From NCBI RefSeq assembly GCF_002775205.1, contig NC_036460.1:15590402-15654401 (forward strand): a stretch of DNA of 64,000 nucleotides. Direction: 5' to 3'. Shown piece by piece: positions 35,372 through 46,344 of this stretch. This DNA comes from Xiphophorus maculatus (lineage: Eukaryota > Chordata > Actinopteri > Cyprinodontiformes > Poeciliidae). Positions within the stretch are counted from its first letter, which is position 1; the number at the start of each line of letters is the position of its first letter. The position numbers and the translations under genes were made by a program. The notes beneath the pieces are model-generated. The model had not been told where the DNA came from. It ran no database searches and worked only from the letters and a program-made list of their open reading frames with translations.

Positions 35372-36015
35372 TATGAAAACTAACCAACCAAACTTGGATT
35401 CTTTAGTCATATGTGTATGGAATTCATTACAAAGATTACTAAGAAGGTAATTTAAGAGGTCTCTTGAGTTTTTGAAAAGGGATGATTTCAGAGTTGTTAA
35501 AGATTTTGACCTTAAACCTGCATCTGTCTCCTTGTTGTCCTTCTGTCCTGTTCTTCAGGAATCCTCCTGGATCATCTTTCTTTTTTTGTCTTGGATTTCG
35601 CCCCCCCATCGGCCGACAGTGGAAAATGGCTGAACTTAAAACATTTCTCAAAACGACTTCAGTTTCTTTTTTTTTTTTTTCTACCAAAACTGGATAAGTC
35701 TTCAGTCTGGTACTTTGGCCTCATCTAGCCATTGTTTTATTTATTTTGTTTTATTTATTTTCAATAGACAATTTTGTTTAGAGACTTCATAATTAATTTT
35801 GTTTTATTTATTTTAGATATGTAAAATGTCTTCCTATTTCAATGTTAAATGTTAGAATTTAGTATTGATTTTTGAGAATGTGTTCTTGCATCATTTTAGT
35901 GCTACCATAGTTATGGCATTTATTATGAGAAGGTTTAGACTGGTTTATTGTGATCTGTCTGTATTTATACTGGTGTTTGTCATTTTCTGTTTCTACTGCA
36001 TTATTTCTTACGACT

Positions 36016-37369
36016 GTTTTTTGTTTTCTCAGTTATTTTTCTTTCCATAGGTGAAACACCCGGTCTGTTGTTGATTAGCTGTGGTTGCTCCCTGGAAAAG
36101 GGCATTTTCTGATTTGATGCTGTCATCACCTAACCATTCTCCCTCTCCTTTTCATTTCCATGAACACGGAAAGTACTCCTGATCAGTTGACTTGTTGTTG
36201 TGTCTCTGCTCTGTCTTCTCTCATCTCCAGTCGGTCATGGCAGATGGCTGCTGGTACTGAGTCCAGTTCTGGTTCTGCTGTTTGTTTGCTCCTGTTAGAG
36301 GGAAGTTCATCCTCTCCACTGTCACAACATGCATGCCCTGTATGAGGGACTGCTGTAAAGTCAACAACTCAACACAAGCGGATTTGCTGGTGCCCCCTGC
36401 TGGTCAGATGGAGTGAATGCTGTAAGTAATGACTCCATACAATCTGCTGGGTTTCATTTGGTACAAACATTTTAAACTACTTTAATAATCAACTGAGCTT
36501 ATAGCACTAGTAATTGGAATACATGTGATTGAACTAAAATTACTTCAAAGTGCATTGAGATGACATTTGTTGTGAATTGGCAATATATAAAATTTAACTT
36601 TCAAACTAACAAATGAGCCCCACTAATAAACGATATAAAAATAAAACTCCAACAACCAATACACAAAAGTTCAAAACCCCTAAAGTAGATACCAAAACAT
36701 TCAAAACCCCTAAAGTAGATACCAAAACAGTCAAAAGCCCTAAACTAGATATCAAAACATTCAAAACCCCTAAAGTAGACATCAAAAGGTTAAAAGCTTA
36801 TAATTGTAACGTTAATTCACAACAATGTTCTTGTCAAGGCATTTTAATTTAGTCAGACTACTATTGATCCAAGTTATCAATTCCTTAGGTTCACTTAAGT
36901 ATAAAATAGTTTTAAAAGTTTGTACCAAATAAAACCCAGCAGATTGTATGGAGTCATTATTTATGGCATTCACTCCCCCTGGCCAGCAGGGGGGGTCAGC
37001 AAATCGTTTGTGTTGAGTTGTTGACTTTACAGCAGTCCCTCATACAGGGCATGCATGTTGTGACAGTGGAGAGGAAGAACTTCCCTCCACCAGGAGCAAA
37101 CAAACAGCAGAACCAGAACCAGGCTCAGTAGCAGCAGCCATCTGCCATGACCGACTGGAGATGAGAGAAGACAGAGCAGAGACACAACAACAAGTCAACT
37201 AGTCAGGAGAACTTTCCATGTTCATGGAAATGAAAAGGAGAGGGAGAACGGTTAGGTGATGACAGCATCATATCAGCCAATGCCCTTTTCCAGGAAGCAA
37301 CCACAGCTAATCAACACCAGACCAGGTGTAGCTTTAGTGGAGAGAAAAATAACTGAGAAAACAAAAAGC
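36016..37369. repeat. Long inverted repeat: arms about 36016-36480 and 36905-37369
   Basis: The right arm is the reverse complement of the left over about 465 bp, including the TTTTGTTTTCTCAGTTATTT end, GTCGGTCATGGCAGATGGCT, the TCCTCTCCACTGTCACAACA core, and CAGCAGATTGTATGGAGTCA. Similarity is about nine-tenths by eye, with small indels. The spacer of about 425 bp holds a 30-bp tandem repeat. Each arm also carries a CTCF-like CCAGCAGGGGG motif. The arms are copies of the dispersed repeat seen at 32.8 kb, so two opposed insertions or a fold-back element are both possible. Confidence 0.9.
36670..36789 (+). repeat. 30-bp tandem repeat (4 copies) in the inverted-repeat spacer
   Basis: Unit TCAAAACCCCTAAAGTAGAT plus 10 bp, four copies starting at 36670, 36700, 36730 and 36760. 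The period is a multiple of three and one frame stays open from an ATG at 36613 to 36852 (79 codons), reading FKTPKVDTKT-like decapeptides. No known protein resembles it. The open frame may simply follow from the period. Confidence 0.9.
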
Positions 37370-37373
37370 TTAG

Positions 37374-37436
37374 TTTCTAACTAAACTTTTTAGTTAGAAA
37401 AGGTTTTGTTTCTAACTAAACTATTTAGTTAGAAAC
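37374..37436. repeat. Two tandem perfect hairpins
   Basis: TTTCTAACTAAA / TTTAGTTAGAAA at 37374-37385 and 37389-37400 (3-nt loop), then GTTTCTAACTAAA / TTTAGTTAGAAAC at 37408-37420 and 37424-37436 (3-nt loop). They are near-identical copies abutting the right arm of the long inverted repeat. Confidence 0.9.
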
Positions 37437-37509
37437 ACCAGAGCGCCACCTTCTGGCCTCTCTCCAGATCAGTTCAGGTCAGAGAAGGGAACTGTTTCTG
37501 GCTTTGTTT

Positions 37510-37680
37510 TTTCCCCTCCGTGGGCTGCCACCTTATCGTGGTGGAGGGGTTTGAGTGTCTCAGTGATCCTAGGAGCCGTTGGCGGCTTCGTGCCTCTATT
37601 TGGGTCGGGTCTGCCAGGGCAAACGGGTCCTAGGTGAGGGAGCGGCCCAAGAGCAGCCCAAAGATTGCTTAGAAATATAA
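37510..37680 (+). repeat. Probable non-LTR retrotransposon fragment
   Basis: GCTGCCACCTTATCGTGGTG, followed by a GAGGGGTTTGAGTGTCTCAG-like run and GTCCTAGGTGAGGGAGCGG, is a sequence I recall as recurring upstream of LINE-type open frames in fish genomes. Only this piece remains, with no reverse-transcriptase frame nearby. The family is uncertain. Confidence 0.45.
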
Positions 37681-37706
37681 ACACAGAATGTTCCTATTTA
37701 GAGATG

Positions 37707-37736
37707 GCGATATAGATAGGGTTCTATCTATATCGC
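37707..37736. repeat. Perfect 13-bp hairpin
   Basis: GCGATATAGATAG (37707-37719), loop GGTT, then CTATCTATATCGC (37724-37736). Confidence 0.9.
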
Positions 37737-37944
37737 TCATTTGAGGCGCCATTGGTGGGGGAGATTTGAGATCAAACAGCCTGAAAACGGCCTCACCTGT
37801 TGAAATTGAGTCGCTACATCACCCTGAGCCAATGGACACCGGAAGAGATGACGCGCAGCAAGCTTCTCCTGCTGGGCAGATCTGAGAGAAGAAAATGAGG
37901 ATTTAACTCTATCGTTCTGATGAGAAGCTCCTTTGCGACCCAGA

Positions 37945-38690
37945 TGAACTCCATCCATCCATTCCTAGTTCCCTTCATTCTTCTGTCCTGGTTTCCTTCA
38001 TTCATCTATGTGTCCATTCATTCTTGTTCCCTTCTAGTGACATGTTGTGAGGTTCATAGCTGGTGAGGCACTGACCTCATAATCATATTTACAAATATAG
38101 ACCCCCTACACAATTCGTGACAAAAAAACACTGTACATTATATAAATAAGCAAAATTATGGAAAATCAGTTCAGATTTTTAGTTATTTTATTGGCAGCGT
38201 ACAGACGGGAGGAATATGCTCCCATAGAATGGGAGCCAGTGCAGTTAGCGAGAGGATGCGCAATCCCAGGTGAGGCTCAGCTCGCTGCTGCCACACCAGC
38301 TTCAGTTCCAAGCATTTGAATGGGAAAATGCAAAAAATTCAGTGATTTTGAAGAAAACATTATCAGAATTGGTTAAGCTAAATGAAAAATAGGTACTTTA
38401 TAGTACAAACCACAGGGTGAAAATAGCAATATAAATTATTTTATCATTGTATATTATTTTTCCATGATGACAGGTGAGGCAGAGCCTCACCTGCCTCCCC
38501 TGACTGCATGTCACTGTTCCCTTCATCTATCCATCCATCCTGGTTCTCACCCTCCATCCATTATGGTTTCTTTTCATTCATTCGTCCATACATCTAACCT
38601 GGTTTTCTCCATCCATCCATCCTGGTTCCCTTCATTCATCAATTCCTGGTTCCCTCCCTCCTTCCTTCCTAACCATTGGTGGTTAAAGCT
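37945..38690 (+). repeat. Degenerate CCAT / TTCATTCATC minisatellite split by an insertion
   Basis: CCATCCATCC, TTCATTCATC and CTGGTTCCC words alternate at 37945-38034 and again at 38516-38690. Between them lies the 38035-38515 element, so one repeat tract was split by the insertion. Confidence 0.75.
38035..38515. mobile_element. 481-bp non-autonomous DNA transposon
   Basis: The left end TAGTGACATGTTGTGAGG and right end CCTCCCCTGACTGCATGTCACT share a terminal inverted AGTGACATG, with a looser sub-terminal GTGAGGC match. GTTCCCTTC flanks both sides (38026-38034 and 38516-38524). The duplication length (8-9 bp) fits hAT, but the surrounding tract is itself repetitive, which weakens it slightly. 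No open frame. Confidence 0.7.
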
Positions 38691-40085
38691 TAATATTGGG
38701 GACAGTGTTAAACTTTATTTTCACACAATTTATTAATTTGATTTCAAGCCTGCAAATCTTAGAACCTTAAAGTGTTTTTAATGAAAAAAATCTACTTAAG
38801 TTCAGTAACAAAGATCTTCCTTTTTCCTTTATAGCTCTGAAATTAGTAATTCAATTATAGTAATGTATGTGAAGAAGTTCATACTAACTAGAGAAAATTG
38901 GCCATTTATCCCAGAGTGTAATGGTTAAACACAAATTAAGAAGAATTTATCTGTGTACATTGGCAAGGAGTTGGTAATTATTCTATGGCTGTACGTCCGA
39001 TTGTTATTTAAATTGTCATTATTACTGTTATGCATCCGTAGATTTTTCTTGTCTTATGAGTTAGTTTGTAACCGTTTTGTCTATGTAGTATAGTTCATTT
39101 GTTGGCTCTTTAGCACAGTATATTGAAAAGGAAAATTAATATTATAATGTGGTTTTAATTTTTGATAATTAGGGCATTGTAATTAAGTCATTAAATTGAG
39201 ATAAAGGATAGGATTAAATAAGTGTTCTTCCTACTCCTTTTCAAACAAAAAAGGAGTGGTAAGCCAATTATTTTGTTGGTTATGCATGATTTTTATTCTG
39301 CCCTGCAAATTGCTTGTTTTTAAAGACCTGTTTGAAATAAATCAAATATTTGTTTGAGCAGCACTTGCAGAATAGTGCTGCTATAATTGCTTGTGTGCTA
39401 GTAGTGAGATAAGGTGGAATAATTTGTTTGTGCCAGATTGTAAATATTTATTTTGAAGCAGGTCGACCAGAATCCAGCGCTGTAACGGCTGTTAATTAAT
39501 GGAGATGCTCATTGTTGCTCTTATATCTTGTTTGTCAACAGTCGTCTTTAATAAAGAAACCCGTAAAACAACACATTAATTACTCGTGTGCTAAATAGAG
39601 CACTTTGGTAGCAATATTATGAGATATTGAAGCTGTGTAATAGCAGTGTAATAGTGTAAACAGTGAGAACAGACTGCCTTACAACGTATTAATGCGCAAA
39701 AAAGAGCTTGTGGTGATCTGTATTTGTAGTTGTCTGTGTTTAATTTAATTTCAATGAAAACCTGTTTCACCCGTCTGATACTGTTTCATTCTTACCTCTG
39801 TATTTAAAATATTTTTAAAGGTAGGATATTCTCTTTAAAGGATTAGTGCAAACATCTGGATAGCTTTTCATTTTAAACAGATACTGTAGGATATTCTGAA
39901 GTAGGAGGTGATATTTTTGTGTTTTTGTCGTGTATATAAATTGTTCCAATACTATGCTAAGCATAACTCTTAAGCTTCCACTTCAGTCTCGTCACTCAAA
40001 GAACGTTATCCAATGATAATATTTAACATTAACACAGCCTGCTGTAGTTTTCGGCTTGTAAACATCATGGTAGAAATTTTAGACG
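38691..40085. other. Intergenic AT-rich DNA
   Basis: No exon-like or recognisable repeat sequence seen apart from AT-rich runs. Confidence 0.4.
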
Positions 40086-40095
40086 CGTAGACATC

Positions 40096-40133
40096 TGTCT
40101 ATCTGTCGGTAGGAAGATACCGACAGATAGACA
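40096..40133. repeat. Perfect 16-bp hairpin
   Basis: TGTCTATCTGTCGGTA (40096-40111), loop GGAAGA, then TACCGACAGATAGACA (40118-40133). Confidence 0.92.
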
Positions 40134-41005
40134 CGGTACGGTGCTACGGTAGGAAAATCTGACTAGGTAACACAGACAGTCAAAGCACCATTTCTATGTG
40201 ATGGCAGCAGCTGATCGCCGTGACGCTCATATTCGTCCTCAGCGTCACTTGCAAATTTAATGAGTCGCGGACTGCGCTTTTTTTGGGCTTGTTTTTGAAC
40301 GTGAAGTTGCCTATTTGGGTTTTGAAATAAGCAGAGATTCTTAATAAGCCCCAGAATTTGTCTGACAACCAGTTAGTTTAGTGAGACTCTCCCTGTCCAT
40401 CATTCGGGAAACATGTGTTTTCATGTGAAGTTAATATATTTGCTGTGAACGATGTCCAGCTTCACGTTGCGCTCCAGAAAGCTGCAAATATCGAGACTAA
40501 TATGAACAGCACAATAAACGTGAAAACAGCCATGAATGAACGTGTCCATGGAGTTGCGCAATGAAACGCCACTATAATAATTAATATTAAGGTAAGTGTC
40601 ACAAATCTGTACAGTGGGCCATCCGAGTTGTGAAGCCGCAGGAGAAGCGCTGCACTGTGACAGCAAACGCAGCGCCGTTACGTAGAACCTGGAGGCTGGA
40701 GCAGGGAGGGGGGGAACTCTAAAATCCTACTTAGTTTTCGGACAATAGTGGAACACACAAAAACATGCAAAAATTACTAAGGTTTTTTTTTTTTGTACTT
40801 TTTTAACTATTAAACAATCTCCCCTTCAGTTCAGGAACTGTTGAAAATATTTGAAGACCCACAATCAGCCCACCAGTGGTCCTCATTCTCAGGCGACAAA
40901 GACTTTTCTACTATAAATTGAATTTTTAGTTATTGGAATTAGGTCTAAGAGAAATTAATTTAATCAAAAATACGTCATGAATATGTGTATGTATTCCATT
41001 TTAAA

Positions 41006-41080
41006 TAGGGGTGCACCGATTGCAGTTTTCTGGCTTATCGCCAATTACAGATCTCCCCAAAATTCAGGAAATTGACTCAG
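41006..41080 (+). mobile_element. Truncated copy of the TAGGGGTGC hAT MITE
   Basis: TAGGGGTGCACCGATTGCAG followed by TTTTCTGGC matches the left end of the element at 23803. It then jumps to text like that element's right side (ATCTCCCCAAAATT) and has no right terminal repeat. Confidence 0.65.
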
Positions 41081-44000
41081 ATAAATGTATCCTATATGAC
41101 ACATATAAGATATAATGTTACCAGCACTGTTAGAGATGCAATGAGTTCATAGCAGGTGTTCGAATGATCTAATCATATGACTGTTGATCGTAGCAAACTA
41201 CATTATTAGTATAAATAGAGGGCCCCAAAACCAGATTTCACTTAGAGCCCCATGGAGGCCTGAATTATGGACATATGCATGGAAAAATAGCTTTTGTTGA
41301 AATGCATCAAAAACCTTTCGTACAGGAACACTTGAGCTAAATTGAGACAAAATGTGTACATGGTGCATGTGTGCACATCAAAAATCTTGATAAAATGTGT
41401 ATCAAAATTGCTAGTCCAGCAGAGGGAGTCAGAGGAAACTGAATTACAAGCAGTCGTTTTTGGTGAGAATGCATTTTTACAGTGGTGAAAATGTAAAGAG
41501 ACTGTTTTATTATGGCTACAAATAATACAACAAACCTTTGCCACTACTGATGTTTAGAAATGTTAATTGATTAGGAATCGAAATGATGGATAACAAAGTG
41601 TTTAGTTGTGTTGAGTGTTGACATATGTGTGTTTTCTGGCAGGAACACGTGGCTTTGCAGAGATCCATGATGCTGTAAAGCTGTATCCAGTCAAATCTGT
41701 CTGTGTGGACAATAATAAATTCTCCCAGTGACAGAGGGGTGAAGGTATGTGTTTATAATTTAATGCCAGCTGACGCTTCCATACAGGAACACTTGAGCTA
41801 AATTGAGAGAAAATGTGCACATGGTGCATGTGTACACATTCTTTTTGCTTTGTATTTGTCTGAGTTAACTAGTGTTTACATAAGTTACTTTGAGTTAGCA
41901 GATTTATTTTAATGGTGTCTCAAGTCTGAATGCTTTTTCTTAAAACTACAAACAGGTTTCTTTTGATAAATCTGTTGTCCAGGTCAAGAAGCCAAAGATC
42001 ACTACCAGCTGACCCTCCAGATGTTATGTTTGTGTAGGTTTTTAGTGTTCAGTTGGGTGGTATTGCTAAATGCGTGAATGGAAAGCAGCAAAACAATGTC
42101 TGTTTTTCTGGTGGATTTCTTAACACTAATACAAAATTGTATTAGCCTTTAAAATGTATGGGTCTCAACATGTGGGACATCTCAAGTGGATTTAATCTTT
42201 GAGTTGATCATAACAGTTGAACCTAATATGTGTTTCAGAGTAAATTATTGTAAAGTTCCCATAAGAAGATAATCAAAACTACACTGAAAACAATTGATTG
42301 TTAAAACACATGGTCAGTGTTAGAAAAATGAATGATGTATCTGTTCTCTGAGTGAGATAGAGAACAGGCACAAGAGGAAGAGTGCAGCACATTGCATGTT
42401 TAATGTTTATAAAAATATAACGTTATCTGAATTGTTCACACTGCCTTCCCACAAGTGCCAGGTACAGGGTAAAGAGGCCTAAGCCGAACCCTTTTGCAGG
42501 GTTGATTTTCTTAAACTTTGTATAGCTATGATCTCACCTTATTGAAGTAATATGTAACTGCAGTGCTAAACTAAATTGTTCTAATTAGATGTAAGTGAAA
42601 ATGAGACCAATGGGACATCCAAAGGCTCAGGTTTGCTTAGCTTAATCTAAAACTGGGAGAGCAGCTGTTCCAGTTTGTTTCATATAGTTTGTAGCCTGGG
42701 TGGGTTTTCACACACGTATCTATGTATGTCTTTAATTTCAAAACCTTCTCAGTATGTCTTACAACTCTCTCTCATTTCTTTCCTAAATCCTGTCTTGTAT
42801 TTGATACGCAATACCTTGCAAAAAATATTGTACGTTTTTCAACCCTTTCTGTTGACAGTTTATTGGCCAACAAAAAGATTTTTTTCTTTTAAAAAAAGAA
42901 ATCAAATAATCAAAAAAGTGCAACCTTTATTTATATTCAACCTATTGGGTAAGCACTTTGTAAAACTTTCATTGTTCGTATAGCTGGTACGTAGCTATCA
43001 GCTTTCCATGCTAACTTTCAGGTAGGTTACTTCTTAACTGGTTACACTGGATTTTATTGAAACAGCAACAATCCAAAGATGCATCACACTTTTTAGATTT
43101 GCAATATTATTTGTTTTAAAAACTGCTACCAACCTCTATGCATTTGGCAGTCATGTAAAACTGTAACAAAATAAATTAAAGTTTGTGATTATATGAACAA
43201 TTGTGCTGGTAGGGTAGGATGGATTTATGGCAAACTTGTTCGTTGAAGCTTAAGAAACACAATGGATGTTGTACTGATTCATACTAGTACTAATTAGCTA
43301 TGAGACAGTTTATTTATGGGGTCTTGCAATTTTAGTAACATCTTCCTGTGAGTAAAAAAAGAAAGCTTTTAAATTGACTTTGTTCTCAGAACTGTTGCTA
43401 AAGTTTTTTTTCCCATCACATGAAAGATGCCTCAACTTTGGGGATTGCTAATCGTTTGGGGATTGCTAAACTCCTTAAAAGGAGCCATGTTATTGGGCTC
43501 CTTTTAACTTGACTGAACAGAATTATTTTTGCTCTATAAACATAATGAATTTACCCTGAGTCTCTGTGTCAGAGCACACATCGTATATGTTTGCAAAGTG
43601 CACTGTATCAGTTTGCGTCTCAGCGGAGCTTCAGGATAAAGGCCGGGGATGACGGATTTTGCTTACGGTAGGATTTCCCACTAAGTGATGAAGAAGTAAC
43701 AGAGAGGTCAGATCAGATAAACTTTGTGTTAGGAATCCTCTGAACCAGGGACCTTGGAAAGCAGCAGATCTTCCAGCTGATGGGCTTTGCATAAGGCCGT
43801 ATGACTCCAGTGAAAATGTGTCAACTGTCATTTTACTCAAAACTCCCATGCTGCAAATGTAGATCAGAAAGACATCAGTGATCTATTTTTACCCCATTCG
43901 GTGGTGAAGACACAAACCCAACACAATTTATTACCTCATTCTGTGTCGTTAAATATTATCAGCACCCCTGATGAAAATGAATAGAAAGAAAAACGTAACA

Positions 44001-45860
44001 TTTTTATGTCATTAAGTTAATAGAACATAACAGAATTGCAGTGGTACCCTCAGCGATTAATTGTTTTATTTTATTATTAATTTTAATTGGTTGTAGTGTC
44101 CATCTAGTATTAAATTGTAACCAATGTCCACCTGCTTCTCAATGATAAAAAGTATAATGTGATACTTTCTCTTGGCCACTCATCAAAATGGGAAAGACAA
44201 GAGAAAGCTCTTAAAGATCACAATTATGAACTTTGCCACCATAAAGCTAAACACATAATACTGACAGGTTTTCAATCAAAGTATCTGGAAGCACCCTTGA
44301 TATCCAGCACTGACTCCAACCTTTTCCCCAGTCCACTCTGATTGCTTATGTCCAGTTTGTCCAGTCTGCTTCGATCTCATTACTGGGCTAAATAATTTAA
44401 TGCTGGTTCTCCGTCACTGATCTATTCACTTGACCTCAGAAGAGTCAAATCTCTAAGTATCTGATTAGATTTCTAGGGGATTCTCAGTCCACAAAGCTTG
44501 ACCACAAGGAGCTGTTTAATGCATGAGTGCGTTCACATGTCTGTTAGCAGATTTACTACCAGTCCAAAATAGCAGTGGATGCAGAATTTCATGCAATAGC
44601 TAGTAACGTTTGTAGCTCATCCACACTTTGCAGTTTAAATGCTGTTTCTGTTGTCTGCACGGTCTTCTTCTTCAAGCCACCCTGTCACCGGTAAAATGTA
44701 ATATTTTAGTACTTCAAACCTTAAAAGTGGTACAATATTTGATTGTTCTTACCTTTTAGTTTACTTCAAAGTTCTGCCGAATTTGTCAGCGTTAGAGGGA
44801 AGGAAAAAGTCTGCACTACCTATCTATTATGATTAATCTTATCAGCAGGCAACCATACAAGTAGATAAGAGTAAAGGAGAGAAATAAGGACTAGCTAGAA
44901 TAACAAGGGTGTTTCTAGTGCTAGAAATCTGCTCGTACACCTACAGAAAGAGGGAAATTAACAGAATTGAGAAACCATAGCAACAAACAATAACATCACT
45001 GAAAAGTACATGGAACAAGTTAGTAGGCCTACTTAGTAGAAACTGCAACCCAATGTTAAGTGCATTTGAAAAACACCTTGGTAAGCCTTAGCATGCTTGT
45101 GTATAAAGGCTGTTTTGTAACAATGTTCAGTATTGGGTGTGGGGACCCATAGACCTGCCTACCAGGAGCCACAGATAAACATCCAAAGGCCCCTTCAGCA
45201 CAGAAACAGAAATCAAATCCAGGACCTTCTTGCTGCAAGAGTGCTACCAACTGTCCCTCTCATACTAATGAAAGGGATTAAAAATAATTACTAGATTTTT
45301 GAGAAAGAAATGAACTAGAAGTAGAAATATCAGATTATTGTATCTGTTCATAGTTTAAGAAAAGTGTCTAGACTTTTTTATTGCTATGCTTGACAAAGGT
45401 GTAAATTAGAGTTTCTCCCCCACTAGCAGTGTGTCTTATTACACAAAGAATGGTGTTAAGACTCTGAGGTGGTCCAGGAAAAGCATAAATATAGAGCCAT
45501 TACAGATGCTGATGACATATATGTGTGTACCTCTGTAACATTTGTGTCTTAATTATAGTAAGTATCTATGCATATGCTCCCGCAGCATTAAAGACATATT
45601 TAAATAGGGATGACTTTATTTATTCCTTGTGGTCACTTATTTATTTATTCCAACTGTGTTCATTTACTTTAATTGCATTAACAATACTTTTTCTTCAATT
45701 TATGTGTTATTTTAGGAGGTGCCTTTTGTGCACAGGTATTACGTATGCAGTCTGTGTGAGTGAGTAAGTGCATGCATTGTTGACGCCCTGGCATGTTTGG
45801 CTGCTTCCTTTTAGGTCAGAGCAGGCTGTGACGAGACAAGGAAACTAGGATCTAGTTTCA
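41081..45860. other. Intergenic DNA between receptor and kcnab1
   Basis: No supported exon. A segment near 41300-41370 (GTACAGGAACACTTGAGCTA, then AATTGAGACAAAATGTG and ACATGGTGCATGTG) recurs at about 41783-41838, a dispersed direct repeat about 460 bp apart. Otherwise AT-rich with no clear gene or mobile-element ends. Confidence 0.4.
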
Positions 45861-45864
45861 GGCT

Positions 45865-46066
45865 GGATGAGGCTATAAGAGCACAGAGAGAACACTGCAC
45901 AGACAAAAAGACAGGCAGTCAAAAGGCATCAAGTAGAATTGAGATCTAACAAATCTTAAAGACAGGAGAGGGGTGAAGAAGATAGCTAACTAATTAACCA
46001 TAATCAAGAGTTTTTTCTGGTTCACCTGAACCTTCCCCAAGACGGGAAGGGCCAACCTCCCGGGCC
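45865..46066 (+). promoter_or_regulatory. Candidate promoter / 5'UTR of the first kcnab1 exon
   Basis: CTATAAGAG at about 45873-45881 is a TATA-like box about 190 bp before the ATG, with purine-rich leader sequence between. The start codon context is GGGCCATGC. The transcription start is not established. Confidence 0.3.
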
Positions 46067-46344
46067 ATGCTAGCAGCGCGGAGCAGCGGAGGAGGTGTTG
46101 GGGGGCCTGGTGGACACCAGCCCCCAAATATGCACCGAAGACAGTCGGTGGCCTCTCTCAGTGGTTCCAAAACCCACCGAAGCAACTCCCAAGATGCTAA
46201 GCGCAATTCCTTTTCCGGAAAGAAGGTGGCGCAGCAGAGGCATAAAGCAGCGCTGATCAGAGAGTTGGAGACCAGTTGGTACCTTCGAATGTTCGGACTG
46301 GGCAAAGAGGAAACCGTTGCAAATAAGACTGGCATGCCCTACAG
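46067..46344 (+). CDS. kcnab1: kcnab1 alternative first coding exon, MLAAR-type N-terminus (Kv-beta-1.3 type)
   Basis: Encodes 92 residues plus 2 nt, from ATG at 46067 to the donor ACAG/GTCAGT at 46344. The start MLAAR equals mammalian Kv-beta-1.3, whose first residues act as the inactivation particle, with Arg5 implicated in PIP2 binding. The end, QRHKAALIRELETSWYLRMF then TGMPYR, matches QLRAR-LALLREVEMNWYLKL then TGMPHR of the mammalian exon. The middle is Ser/Lys/Arg-rich and diverged. The next exon (NLGKSGLRVSCLGLGTW, the start of the aldo-keto-reductase core) is not in the window. Isoform numbering differs between sources, so the N-terminal sequence is the safer label. Confidence 0.93.
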
